NCBI GenBank assembly: GCA_022818135.1
Contig: JAFMSR010000005.1
Location: forward strand, 32,133,174 to 32,197,173
Source: Saxidomus purpurata
Lineage: Eukaryota > Mollusca > Bivalvia > Venerida > Veneridae
Length of the DNA: 64,000 nt
Direction: 5' to 3'
Both the position numbers and the translations under genes were made by a program. A model generated the notes under the pieces. The model had not been told where the DNA came from and did not search any database. It saw only the letters and a program-made list of their open reading frames with translations. The first letter of the stretch is position 1, and each line of letters starts with the position of its first letter. Positions 32,901 to 44,917 of this stretch are shown one piece after another.

Positions 32901-34215
32901 ATCTACAACTTTTATTGATATACTTCGACTCATCACTGCTCATGCAGCCAATTTAATAAGCATGCAGTTTACTTTCTTTAGTGTTTTATGATTTCCTTTA
33001 TCAACGTTGGATCAGGTGTACCAAATTGCCTTGGATATGGAGTTAATAAAAAACAAAATTTTGAAAAAGAAATTAAAATACAGGCTTTATCTTCCTTTTT
33101 TAAATTTGATCGAGTGTTTATGGAGGCATCACTTCATATCATAACATTTAAAACTTGTTTATAGGGGTCTTGCTTGCCAATTTCGGGAACTGAATTGCTC
33201 CAATTCTAACTTTTTCTTCATTTTTGTACTTTTCGAAGAAAATTTTCCTATCACAGGACATAAAAAAATAACAATAGATATCTTTCCCTGGAATTTGGAT
33301 AGATTTGTAAATAGCAAAAAAAAAGTGCTTGATTTAGTGGATTTCTTTCCAAAAGAAATAAAAGCAGTATATAAAATACTTCAAAACTCAAGTATGTGTA
33401 TTTTTCTACTTTTCCCAAATTGGTGGAAAACAATTTAATTGAACTTCACATGTACGTCCGATTTCAGTCACACAATAGCTTTTTCACATTTCATGCTTTA
33501 AATAATCCACAACTAATTTCTTTCAAATACATTAAATCCATTGAGAAAGTAAACATTTTAAAATTTTGCATATATCTAACAGTTCAACATCATAATTCAC
33601 ATCAATTTTCCAACTTTCTTCAAGGTCCATTTCACAACAATAGTCCAATTGTAGCTTACATTTCTGTATAATTCAGTTATTCCAAAGAATTCATGCATAA
33701 ATTAAATCTTTAACATTTGCAACTTTCATAACACATATCTTGTCCTTCGTGTACTCCATGGTATATAATGACCTAATGAAAATATTTGAAAATTTCACAA
33801 TAGAGCTGTCCTACAAAATAGACCCAAACAGACTTAATCCGCCTATAACAATTTTCATGCTGAAATGCGAATAGGTCTATACATTATAATGATGACAGCT
33901 ATATAAATACACATTTTAAACACCCCTTACCAAATATCTATTGTGAAAACTTTCAATGTGATCTAAAATTAGTATACCACGATAACATGAAAGATTTTGT
34001 GACGTAAAAAGTGAATGTTTCATAAAAGGAAAACTAAATGCAAATATTAAAAGTTTGAACAATTTGCTTATGTTGTTCTTTTGTACCTATTTAAATCCAT
34101 TTCTTTAACTAGCTTTTGCATGTATTTCAATTTCAATGATTTTTTGGTAATTAGTAATTGTTGTTCTCTACGTAAAAATGAAATCAAATGTATGCACTAA
34201 ATGTTATAATGAAAA
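32901..34215. other. No recognisable feature
   Basis: A 91-codon frame at 33396-33671 (+) is AT-driven with no motif. Confidence 0.5.
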
Positions 34216-34490
34216 TCCTTTATGGGGTATACAAGTAAAGGGTTGGGGTCTTGGCATGTTCACCAGGGGAGAAAACCCATGGTTGGTCGGGACTATAAAT
34301 AATCTTAACTGAACTAGGAGTTAAGGGGAGGCCACAAAAACACCCATGAACCTTAAGTGTGGCCTTGACCTTGAGCAGGTGGGGTTAGGACATAAGTTTT
34401 GCACCTTGAGATGAAAATTTGACCAAAGTTACATGAAAATCCTTCAAGGGGTGTAAGAGATATGAAGCAGACTTGACATGCTTTGCAGCA
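34216..34490 (+). repeat. Diverged pearl-like unit
   Basis: AAGTGTGGCCTTGACCTTGA, ACATAAGTTTTGCACCTTG, ATGAAAATCCTTCAAGGGG and AGCAGACTTGACATG match the order of a family A unit (GTGACCTTGACC, GGTCTTGCAC, AAATCCTTCAATGC, GTCCGGACACG) at low identity. Confidence 0.45.
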
Positions 34491-36844
34491 AGGGATAATT
34501 AAATTTAGGGACTAACTTTTATTACCCAATTTTAGATTCATGCGACTTATCTGAAAGGTCAAGGATTAACAAACATGAGCCAATGGAATCATTATACTTT
34601 ATTAAATAATGCATAATCAAAAATTCTTTTGAATATGTGTCGTATTCCAATTGCAAAATTAAGTAAGCTTTAAATAGCAGTGCTGAAAATCTCACTTCTT
34701 TATCATTTTCCAAAAATCAAAGTACTGAAAGCACTGGTAGAAAGCAAAGCATTTTGTTTTACTTTTATACAGTCCACAATGTATATAACAATCAATTCCG
34801 TATTTCAATGCATCCCTTGGCTGGCTGTTTACTGTGAAACATTTGACGGCACCTGCATTTAGTCAAGTTCTGACTTCAACATCTTAGAAAGTGATATCCA
34901 AAATCACTACTGCCTGTTAAATTTCAATGCAAGGCTAAATTATGCTTCACAACAGAAGTTTCATAGATGAAATCCCTTCAATTGGATGCCCTGTCTTGGA
35001 GAATTAGTCTCTGGAGTATCTGGCTACTAACTTTGAATACTGCAATCTGGGGCTGACCTCAATTATACTTAGGTTTTAACATAAACCTAAACTGAAAGTC
35101 ACTAATCATTACAACTTGTCTTATTGATGAACTGACTGATCGATCAATTTCCTTGACGGTATCATGTAGGTATGTGCTATCTTCCCAAAATATACAAACT
35201 ACACCACTGGAAACTTGTGGTCTTCCAGTTTATTTCACTTTCATGAGGATCAGTGGTCTTAATAAGTTTTTGCCTACATTTGTGCGGGGATTAAAAGTTT
35301 TGAAACAATCTTTTATCAGTTTTTTATTTCAAATTATGATGGACAATTGGATGGGAAATGTTCTAACTAAGAAAATAAATGGTCACACTTACATGTTTCA
35401 TTCAAAATTGAAAAACATCTGTTCATGTAGTTGTCTGAATAAGCTAACGTAAAATCCTGAAATTTGTTTATAAATATATTTTGACACCGACATCAAATCT
35501 GTTCACACTAAACCATGTCACCACGCAAAAATCAAAAACAGATTTCAATTTTTGTGTTCCGACAAGTGCAAGGGTAAACAGGAGTTACTTCCCTGGTTGA
35601 AAATATGTGTATCATGTACATATATGGGTGTGTATTTTTAAATAAGCATTTAGTAAACTTTCTTAACAGGAATGGTCTTTGCACAAGAGACTGATACATT
35701 TTCTTTTCTACAGGTTTCAATGTCAAAATAACTGTTTTTATTCCCTTAAACTGTATGATTTTGGAGATACAACCTAACACTTTAATTCAAGAAAGAAAAT
35801 TTAAACGGGACTGGTGCAAATGGAATGATTGATCCCCGGATAACACAGTGTGAGTAAATTAGAAAGTTTATGATCAGGACCAACCCATGAACCAAGATGT
35901 AGTGCAAAAAGAGAAAATTTATAATTTCATAAATAATTTATAAAATCTGCTTTGAAAATGGGAAAATATAAAAGCTGTAAAAACTTTATTAGCCAAAGGG
36001 TCTTATTTGTAATACACATTTAAAGTAAGTTTTATGTTCCCAGATATTTAAATCTTTGTCGAGACTTTCTGATGAAACCAGGATATAGCTATGACATAAG
36101 CCAAGTCTGGCGTCTTTAGTATAAATATCTGTGTTATTGACGCCTCTGTATACGGGTATGATTAGGTTTCATTTGGACCAGGGGTGCTAATCAAATAGGG
36201 AGCGCCAACATTATTTTGTAAATCTAACTATGTTCTATATGTATGAAAATGACTTTTATGATCATTAAATTGTATTAAGTCATTAAAAAATAAAAAGTAC
36301 AAAATTTTACGTCTTCTTCCCTTATTCAAACTTTGGACACATTTATGAGTATTTAATAACTTTTCCACAAACTCGCGACTACGGGTTTTTATAGCTTTGT
36401 TTACGGACCTTACGACCCGATTCATCAAAGCTCAGAAAAAAGATTCGGAAGATGTTTTGCTATCTTAAACCACTCAAATAATAGAATACTGGCGCCAGCG
36501 CAAAATCAATGACAACCCATTTTAATTACTACTATTAGACTATATTTGAAGCTGTAAAGAAAACCCGTTCACCAACTATGCAATACGTAGGGCCCTAACG
36601 GATTCCATTCCATCATTTGTAAATAAAAACATATAGCCAATGGAAGTTCGGTAAAATGTAAGCAGCTAATTAAGTCATGTGGATGCATGGCTTTCAGCCA
36701 AGTTGGCTAGAGTGTAACGTTGGGAAAGAAAGAAAGTAATCCACATTACCAGCTACAGGGAGGGAGAGGCTGGTTTCTGTTTTACAAATAGTTATTTTCC
36801 AATATTTGGACCCGGTGTAAAACTTGCCAGGTTTTGCTTGCTTA
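34491..36844. other. No recognisable feature
   Basis: The largest quiet stretch. Frames of 99 codons (35153-35452, +) and 82 codons (35532-35780, -) have no family features. AGTTACTTCCCTGG at 35583 is a common repeat word only. Confidence 0.5.
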
Positions 36845-39800
36845 GTCAAGTTGGGAGGCATAAACACCTGTAGTCAGGAGGCAGTGGGAGGAGCCAGGGG
36901 GAGGCAGTTTTGTCAATCTAAAAATGGCCAGTGTAAAATTAGCATCCGAAAATAATTAATGTTTGAAAAAGGGTAGTTAGCAGGAGGCAGTTAGCAAGGA
37001 TTTAGCATTAGGCTAGTAAAGTAAAAAGTTTTTGGGGGAGGCAGTTACGTAAGTCAGGGGTAATGATCATTATGTAGTAAAAGTTCGCGGAGGCTTTAGT
37101 AAGTTAGAGGAGCCGTAAGTAAGTTTAAAGCAGGCAGTAAGTGTTAGGAGGTTGGCATAACGTAAGTTTCGGGGAGGGTATAAGTTAGGAGGAGGCAGTA
37201 AGTAAGTTAGGAGGAGGCAGTAAGTTAGGAGGAGGCAGTAAGTAAGTTGGGAGGAGGCAGTAAGTAAGTTGGGAGGAGGCAGTAAGTAAGTTAGGAGGAG
37301 GCAGTAAGTAAGTTAGGAGGAGGCGTAAAGTTAGGGAGGCTTGGTATTAGGGGAGGCAGTAAGTAAGTTAGGAGGAGGCAGTAAGTAAGTTAGGAGGAGG
37401 CAGTAAGTAAGTTGGGAGGAGGCAGTAAGTAAGTTGGGAGGAGGCAGTAAGTAAGTTAGGAGGAGGCAGTAAGTAAGTTAGGAGGAGGCAGTAAGTAAGT
37501 TGGGAGGAGGCAGTAAGTAAGTTGGGAGGAGGCAGTAAGTAAGTTGGGAGGAGGCAGTAAGTAAGTTGGGAGGAGGCAGTAAGTAAGTTAGGAGGAGGCA
37601 GTAAGTAAGTTGGGAGGAGGCAGTAAGTAAGTTGGGAGGAGGCAGTCAGTAAGTTGGGAGGAGGCAGTAAGTAAGTTGGGAGGAGGCAGTAAGTAAGTTG
37701 GGAGGAGGCAGTAAGTAAGTTAGGAGGAGGCAGTAAGTAAGTTGGGAGGAGGCAGTCAGTAAGTTGGGAGGAGGCAGTAAGTAAGTTGGGAGGAGGCAGT
37801 AAGTAAGTTGGGAGGAGGCAGTAAGTAAGTTGGGAGGAGGCAGTAAGTAAGTTGGGAGGAGGCAGTAAGTAAGTTGGGAGGAGGCAGTAAGTAAGTTAGG
37901 AGGAGGCAGTAAGTAAGTTGGGAGGAGGCAGTAAGTAAGTTAGGAGGAGGCAGTAAGTAAGTTGGGAGGAGGCAGTAAGTAAGTTAGGGAGGAGGCAGTA
38001 AGTAAGTTGGGAGGAGGCAGTAAGTAAGTTAGGAGGAGGCAGTAAGTAAGTTAGGAGGAGGCAGTAAGTAAGTTAGGAGGAGGCAGTAAGTAAGTTAGGA
38101 GGAGGCAGTAAGTAAGTTAGGAGGAGGCAGTAAGTAAGTTAGGAGGAGGCAGTAAGTAAGTTAGGAGGAGGCAGTAAGTAAGTTAGGAGGAGGCAGTAAG
38201 TAAGTTAGGAGGAGGCAGTAAGTAAGTTGGGAGGAGGCAGTAAGTAAGTTAGGAGGAGGCAGTAAGTAAGTTAGGGAGGAGGCAGTAAGTAAGTTAGGAG
38301 GAGGCAGTAAGTAAGTTAGGAGGAGGCAGTAAGTAAGTTAGGAGGAGGCAGTAAGTAAGTTAGGAGGAGGCGTAAGTTGGGAGGAGGCAGTAAGTAGTTG
38401 GGAGGGGCAGTCAGTAAGTTGGGAGGAGGCAGTAGTAAGTTAGGAGGAGGCAGTCAGTAAGTTGGGAGGAGGCAGTCAGTAAGTTAGAGGGAGGCTAGTA
38501 GGGGGCGTAGTAGTTGGAGGAGGCAGTAGTTAGGAGGAGGCAGTAAGTAAGTTAGGAGGAGGCAGTAGTAGTTGGGAGGAGGCAGTCAGTAGTTAGGGGA
38601 GGCAGTAAGTAAGTTGGGAGGAGGCAGTAAGTAAGTTAGGAGGAGGCAGTAGTAAGTTGGGAGGAGGCAGTAAGTAAGTTAGGAGAGGCAGTAAGTAAGT
38701 TAGGAGGAGGCAGTAGTAAGTTAGGAAGAGGCGAGTAGTTAGGAGGAGGCAGTAAGTAAGTTAGGAGGAGGCAGTAAGTAAGTTGGGAGGAGGCAGTCAG
38801 TAAGTTAGGAAGAGGCTGTAAGTAAGTTAGGAGGAGGCAGAGTAAGTTAGGAGGAGGCAGTAAGTAAGTTGAGAGGCAGTAAGTAAGTTAGGAGGAGGCA
38901 GTAAGTAAGTTAGGAGGAGGCAGTAAGTAAGTTAGGAGGAGGCAGTAGGTAAGTTAGGAGGAGGCAGAGTAAGTTAGGGGAGGCATGTTGGAGGAGCAGT
39001 AGCGTTAGGAGGAGGCAGTAAGTAGTTAGGAGGAGGCAGTATAAGTTAGGAGGAGGCAGTAAGTAGTTAGGAGGAGGCAGTAAGTAAGTTAGGAGGAGGC
39101 AGTAAGCAAGTTAGGAGGAGGCAGTAAGTAAGTTGGGAGGAGGCAGTAGTAGGGGAGGAGGCGTAAGTAGTTGGGAGGAGGCAGTAAGTAAGTTAGGAGG
39201 AGGCAGTAAGTAAGTTAGGAGGAGGCAGTCGGAGGAGCGGCGTAGTGGAGGAGGCAGTAGTAGTTGGGAGGAGGCAGTCAGTAAGTTGGGAGGAGGCAGT
39301 AAGTAAGTTAGGAGGAGGCAGTAAGTAAGTTAGGAGGAGGCAGTAAGTAAGTTAGGAGGAGGCAGTAAGTAAGTTAGGAGGAGGCAGTAAGTAAGTTAGG
39401 AGGAGGCAGTCAGTAAGTTAGGAGGAGGCAGTCAGTAAGTTAGGAGGAGGCAGTCAGTAGTTAGGAGGAGGCGGTTGGGGGGGCGTCAGTGTTGGGAGGA
39501 GGCAGTGTAGTTGGGAGGGGCTGTCAGTAAGTTGGGAGGGGCAGTAAGTAGTTAGGAGGAGGCAGTCAGTGTTGGGAGGAGGCAGTCAGTGTTAGGAGGA
39601 GGCAGTCAGTAAGTTGGGAGGAGGCAGTCAGTAAGTTGGAAGAGGCTGTAAGTAGTTAGGGGGGCAGTAAGTAAGTTGAGAGGCGTAAGTAGTTAGGAGG
39701 AGGCAGCAGTAAGTTAGGAGGAGGCGTAAGTAAGTTGGGAGGAGGCAGTAGTAGTTAGGAGGAGGCAGTCAGTAGTTGGGAGGAGGCAGTCAGTAGTTAG

Positions 39801-40500
39801 GAGGAGGCAGTCGTAGTTGGGAGGGGCAGTCGTAAGTTAGGAAGGGCGTAAGTAAGTTAGGAGGAGGCAGTAAGTAAGTTGAGAGGCAGTAAGTAAGTTA
39901 GGAGGAGGCAGTCAGTAAGTTAGGAAGAGGCTGTAAGTAAGTTGGGAGGAGGCAGTCAGTAAGTTAGGAGGAGGCAGTCAGTAAGTTGGGAGGAGGCAGT
40001 CAGTAAGTTAGGAAGAGGCTGTAAGTAAGTTAGGAGGAGGCAGTAAGTAAGTTAGGAGGAGGCAGTAAGTAAGTTGAGAGGCAGTAAGTAAGTTAGGAGG
40101 AGGCAGTAAGTAAGTTAGGAGGAGGCTGTTAGTAAGTTAGGAGGAGGCAGTAAGTAAGTTAGGAGGAGGCAGTAAGTAAGTTAGGAGGAGGCAGTAAGTA
40201 AGTTGGGAGGAGGCAGTAAGTAAGTTGGGAGGAGGCAGTCAGTAAGTTGGGAGGAGGCAGTCAGTAAGTTAGGAGGAGGCAGTAAGTAAGTTAGGAGGAG
40301 GCAGTAAGTAAGTTAGGAGGAGGCAGTCAGTAAGTTGGGAGGAGGCTGTCAGTAAGTTAGGGGGAGGCAGTAAGTAAGTTTGGAGGAGGCAGTAAGTAAG
40401 TTAGGAGGAGGCAGTAAGTAAGTTTGGAGGAGGCAGTAAGTAGTTAGGGGGAGGCAGTAAGTAAGTTAGGGGGAGGCAGTCAGTAAGTTAGGGGAGCTAG
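36845..40500 (+). repeat. 22 bp satellite array, ~3.6 kb
   Basis: The unit is GTAAGTAAGTT followed by (A/G)GGAGGAGGCA; clean tandem copies run from about 37190 to 38370 and again in blocks to 40500, roughly 150 copies in all. The edge 36845-37190 is heavily degraded. Two main variants (TTAGGAGG and TTGGGAGG) alternate in blocks. CAGTCAGT and GGCTGT subtypes appear after 38400. The top strand is very purine-rich, with one C per canonical unit. Every full unit has GTAAGT twice in overlap. From 38370 to 39850 many units lack one or several bases, as expected of imperfect consensus. No open frame survives. Confidence 0.95.
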
Positions 40501-40689
40501 GAGAGAGCTTCTGTGCCAGGTTAGTTCAGTTGGCTAGTCAGATCTACTGTTTGTCAGCTTTTTAAATGAATTATGAAATTTGAAAAGTGTATTTCACTAA
40601 ATAATGAACATTAAACTGAATGAACTGTTACAGCAGCATTGTGTGACTCCTAACAAAGTGCATGTAACTTAAAAAGCTTTATATCACCT
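40501..40689. other. Boundary sequence after the satellite
   Basis: Unique-looking sequence begins near 40505 (AGAGAGCTTCTGTGCCAGG). No target duplication was found around the array. Confidence 0.5.
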
Positions 40690-41010
40690 CAATGAAAGTC
40701 ATACACCATTGATCAGGACAGTATGAATAAATTCATGATATGTACTTACTTCAGTCAGAAGTTATCTTATCTGATTGGTTGATACCCTTAAACACTATAT
40801 TAAAGTTTTAAATAAATTCCATGAGTGGTTACTGAGATATGTGCATAATAGTACCTTGCAATAAGGGACATAATTTGAATTAAATTATACAAGAGTTACC
40901 TTACTTGACTGTCTGACACCCCTGAAAACTTGAATGAAGTTTCAAATCAATCTCATTAGCGGCTACTGAGATACGTACATGAAAGTACCTTGCATGCAAA
41001 ACTTTAACCA
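40690..41010 (+). repeat. Two diverged ~120-140 bp units of another dispersed family
   Basis: TGGTTACTGAGATATGTGCA and CGGCTACTGAGATACGTACA, each followed by TA/AAGTACCTTGCA and preceded by GA(A/T)GTTTCAAATCAATC-type text, mark two tandem units. No ends or tetranucleotide tract are preserved. Confidence 0.5.
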
Positions 41011-41202
41011 AAGCTGCAACATCAAGACAAAAGTGACTAACAGGCCTCCTTATTCTTTGAATAGTCAACAAAAACAACACAAATACAAAAGAATAGGTAA
41101 TTATGTCGACATTGTTTCATTGTTATATCTATAATGTATTGTAAACAGGACATAGTTCCATCATGATTATATAGGTAAATTCATTTTTCTATCTAAGCAA
41201 AT

Positions 41203-41500
41203 GTAAAAGTGATCACAGGTGTAAACACAGGTTAGACTATAAATGTAAAAGTGATCACAGGGGTAAACACAGGTTAGACTATAAATGTAAAAGTGATCAC
41301 AGGGGTAAACTCAGGTTAGACTATGAATGTAAAAGTGATCACAGGGGTAAACACAGGTTAGACTATAAATGTAAAAGTGATCACAGGGGTAAAAACAGGT
41401 TAGACTATAAATGTAAAAGTGATCACAGGGGTTAACACAGGTTAGACTATAAATGTAAAAGTGATCACAGGGGTAAACACAGGTTAGACTATAAAATTTA
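41203..41500 (+). repeat. 42 bp minisatellite, about 7 copies
   Basis: Unit AAATGTAAAAGTGATCACAG then GGGTAAACACAGGTTAGACT at a spacing of exactly 42 (for example GTAAAC at 41221, 41263, 41305). A lone remnant, GTGATCATAGGGGTAGACAC, remains at 42010. The 86-codon minus-strand frame with repeated SLTCV..CDHFYIY is a translation of the array. Confidence 0.85.
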
Positions 41501-41589
41501 ATGAATAAGGGTGTCAAACTGTCACAAAATACGCACGTCAAGGAGACATAAATCAGTATCTGGCAGATCATTGGTTAAAACCTGTTAGA

Positions 41590-41965
41590 ACTATAGAGCG
41601 GACAAGGCTTATTAAATATTTGAGCTATAGAGCTGAGATGGCTAATGTCATAATTTTTCTGTAATTCAAGGACCATAATCCAAAAGTGCCTTACGCAATT
41701 TGGCTGGTTATCCAACTTGGCCTAAATATTATGCCCAAAAACATTTTCACCAAGTTTGGTGAAGATAGGATGAAAACTATTTGACTTACAGAGTGGACAA
41801 GGCTAATTTGGCCAATTTTGCATAATTCAAGGGCCAGTATCCAAAAGTGCCTTGGTCGATTTGGCTGGTTATTGAACTTGGCCAAGACATTATGCCTACA
41901 AACATAATTGTTCAGCAAGTTTGGTGAAAATCAGATGAAAACTGTTTGACTTAGAAAGCGAACAA
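41590..41965 (+). repeat. Two ~162 bp tandem units of a dispersed family
   Basis: GGCTGGTTAT at 41701 and GGCTGGTTAT at 41863 mark two units with AATTCAAG(G/A)(G/A)CCA, CAAAAGTGCCTT, CCAAGTTTGGTGAA and GATGAAAACT(A/G)TTTGACTTA. The build is pearl-like, but the ends are missing. It lies between the 42 bp array and that array's lone remnant unit. Confidence 0.6.
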
Positions 41966-42907
41966 ATTCTGATCTCATTCCCATAATGCTGTCCCTTTGA
42001 GCATATAGAAGTGATCATAGGGGTAGACACAGGTTAGACAAGAAATGAAAAATCTATATCAGCAGTCCAATCCAGCTAAGTGCATGGCATGATCAAGATC
42101 AGACCATCACATATCAGGTGCAGAAAATGACAATTAACTTGTGAACATTTGACTAAATATTGTAATGGAAGTCTTAAGCACTCGCTTATCTAATTGATTT
42201 TTCATGTTTAACAAACTTTTCCCACTGAACTAAGAGTATGAGCTCAATCCGTCTTAATTTCCTGTCTTAATTTGTCTCTAATAGGGAATTCTCCCAAGGA
42301 AACACTTCCGTGCTGTTAGAGATACTTGATTAATCACCAAGATCATTTTCTTTAACTTTAACAGTAGTGACTGTATTTTTAAAAAAAAATCTCACAGAAC
42401 GGGACTATTAGGGACTATTATATGATAGCTTAGTGCAAAAGTGTCTCAGGGAAAGGGGTATGATCTTTACCACATTGCAAGAAATTACTCCCAAGCTTTA
42501 CACTTCTTTTCCAAACATCCATATTGAAATTAAAGTAGTTCACACTGAATTTGAACTTCTAAAAGGGATGAATTTTGAATTCGCAAATCTTGAGAAATAT
42601 ACTACACTAATCATGATTTAAAGTTGTTTGTTGTTTTTTTTCATCTTTTTTATACAAGATTGCAAAACAAAATCTTACAAATTTTATTAATCATTCTGGA
42701 GATGACGACCCAGATGGAATCAACCTCCACTGCAATTGGCTAAAGATTTATAGCATTAGTATCTGGTGTCTTCATTTTCATTTGTATTTCTTTACAAGAA
42801 ATCATTTCTATTATGGCTTTAATAACTTATTTCATTTTCAGGCATATTAGTGAAAATTGTGAATATTCTTAAACTGCTATAGTTAAGAATTTCTTATATC
42901 TTTTATA
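41966..42907. other. No gene; remnant 42 bp unit only
   Basis: Apart from the remnant at about 42003-42042 and a 62-codon unrecognised frame at 42433-42621, nothing is seen. Confidence 0.5.
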
Positions 42908-43624
42908 CACTGCAACCTCGTTATAACTTGGGCGTTATAACGCAAATCCTGGTATAACCAGGTTCGGTCTTGGCTCCCACAAATTTGGGGATCGACCAAA
43001 ATCATTTGGTGTTTTTCACGGCTCCGTTATTCATGAGCTGATGTCTTTGTTTGTTTGACAATAACTATTAATTAACTATGAATTAAAATTTGTTTGCACA
43101 TCTTTGGTTGTTGGCTATCAATCAAAAACAAAACTGTTATAGATAGCGCAGGCCAGCGATACTAGGGTCCTATATTACGGACGTGATTAATTTAACAAAC
43201 AAACAAGCTTAAGTTCTATTATAAATATTATGGTCATTTTTTGCTATCAGCACAAATAGTTTCAACAACAAAAATGTACTTTTACTTATGCGTATCATTT
43301 TCTGAAAATGGATGTACTTTCGTTTTCAATAGCAAATATTTACGTAAGATTTCCTCTTTTACATATTCAATTTCTAGATTAATTAACTAACTCATATCCA
43401 TAACATCATTATTTTCTACAATTTAACCACTCGATTACATAAAAACATAATGCGTGCCAAACATCAATATGCTAATTTAGTTTGGTGGGTCGGGTAAACA
43501 TGTTACATCTTTATGCAAGAAAACAATGTCGGATGATCAGACCGCATTATAAAAAACAGTCTCACATATCACGCAGATCTGACCCTTTGGACCTCAACTA
43601 CAGCATTATAAGGAGGTTGCAGTG
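42908..43624. mobile_element. Tc1/mariner-type (Tigger/pogo-like) MITE, 717 bp
   Basis: The left TIR is CACTGCAACCTCGTTATAAC. The complement of the right end reads CACTGCAACCTCCTTATAAT. TA dinucleotides at 42906-42907 and 43625-43626 flank them directly. Inside the right end, GTCCAAAGGGTCAGA and GAGACTGTTTTTTATAA (complement strand) also match the copy starting at 63920, so family ends are conserved for about 80 bases. No transposase frame remains. The TIR style resembles Tigger/pogo MITEs, which is an inference. Confidence 0.85.
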
Positions 43625-43626
43625 TA

Positions 43627-43770
43627 CCATTGTATGAAGTTGTATTGTACTCAAACCAGTAGTTTTCCAAGTTACGCTCTGAACCAACCGCCCAGCCCAC
43701 CAACTGACCGATCAACCAACATGGTGCCTCCTATATACCCGCCCAAACTTTGTTTAAAGACACATCCCTA
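43627..43770 (+). mobile_element. Pearl-like family D, 3' fragment
   Basis: ACCATTGTATGAAGTTGTAT, CAAACCAGTAGTTTTCCAAG and TTACGCTCTGAACC match one unit of the 57.9-58.4 kb array. A GACC-type tract (AACTGACCGATCAACC) and TATATACCCGCCC, a decayed family B-like terminus, follow. It abuts the right end of the MITE. Confidence 0.6.
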
Positions 43771-44184
43771 TTGGCTGCTTGAGGAAGGTGGTTACCTAAT
43801 TGTTTTACTGAGGGGACAGTTTTAACTGTATACCTGTATAGTTTTGATCATAACATATTCGCAAAACCGGTATTTTTAAAAATTTTTTGATAAAGACGAC
43901 GTCCTAATCATTGCTCAAGATAATCACTAAAATATCAAGCAAACCAAACAAACTCACCTAAATTATCTAATCCTTTGAAATTTATGTATTATTCACACAT
44001 ATTAATGACCATAATCCACATTTAATGGGTTCTCGAATCAGCTGTTATTTAATGCTTCCGCTAATTGCCGTAATATTATTACTTGCACCATGTATTTTTA
44101 AAGTCTCGTTCTTGACCCGTCACTGCTTAAAAAATTATAATCAGTTCCAAAAAAAAGTGGTCATGTGACATTGAAACAGGGTCC
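43771..44184. other. No recognisable feature
   Basis: AT-rich spacer. Confidence 0.5.
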
Positions 44185-44293
44185 GATAAACAGGTACATT
44201 TAGAGTAATTTCCCGCCGCCCCGCACCTTAGACTGACCGTTACAGACAGGGTCACGTTATATACAGGTGACCGCTAATGCAGGTTAGACTGTA
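44185..44293 (-). mobile_element. Half of a TA-type TIR element (TACAGTCTAACCTG end)
   Basis: The minus strand begins TACAGTCTAACCTGCATTAG, CGGTCACCTGTATATAACG, TGACCC. This terminus resembles those at 51731 (ACAGTATAACCTG) and 62005 (CAGTCGGACCTG). The opposite end was not found. The GC-rich stretch CCCGCCGCCCCGCACC lies inside. Confidence 0.5.
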
Positions 44294-44917
44294 CATCTAT
44301 CTGCCTGCAAATGACATAAGCATTTTAGAAATCAGCAAATTTCTTTCTGAAAGACAAATGGAAGAGCCAGACGAAGAAAATAGATGACCTTTATCCTGTG
44401 GGTATCCAGGGAATAGCCAAGCGCATTACAAATTTTAAAACAGACACTGATAAAATATGTACAATCTAGATTCCTTCTCTGTAGAGAATTTATAACTGTC
44501 TTATATCTTACTATAGAATATCATCTAATAATTCTTTAAACTAATCAATAAGTAGTACAACATTAATATCCTGTCTATTTCAACCAGTAATTGACTGTTT
44601 GCAAGGCCGCAACCGGAGTTCAACCTATTGTTATTGTTTACCCTGCACTTCTTGCCATTTCTTGTTCCATTTTTGTTCATTTTACTTTACATGCTGTAAA
44701 CTAGTGAATTTTTGCACCAATTAATTTATGCGTTTTTCCATGTTGCACAAATTTGCAGATATTTCAAGTTGGGGAAAAAATATAAAGTAAGGATAAATTA
44801 TCGAGTATTCTAAAGTTCACAGAAAACTGGTAGAAGCTAATATACCCAATATGAATTGCATGCAAAAAAAAGTTAGTTTACAGAATCAGTCTGCATGTGG
44901 CATGCCAAGAACTGTTC
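44294..44917. other. No recognisable feature
   Basis: Low-copy sequence before the 52 bp array. Confidence 0.5.

Noticed and set aside
36845..40500. Telomere-like repeat (TTAGGAGG resembles TTAGGG)
   Set aside because: The unit is 22 bp with GTAAGTAAGTT and GGCA; no TTAGGG run occurs, so it is an ordinary satellite.
41311..41571. 86-codon minus-strand frame with repeated CDHFYIYSLTC
   Set aside because: Translation of the 42 bp minisatellite; the unit length is divisible by 3, so the frame stays open.
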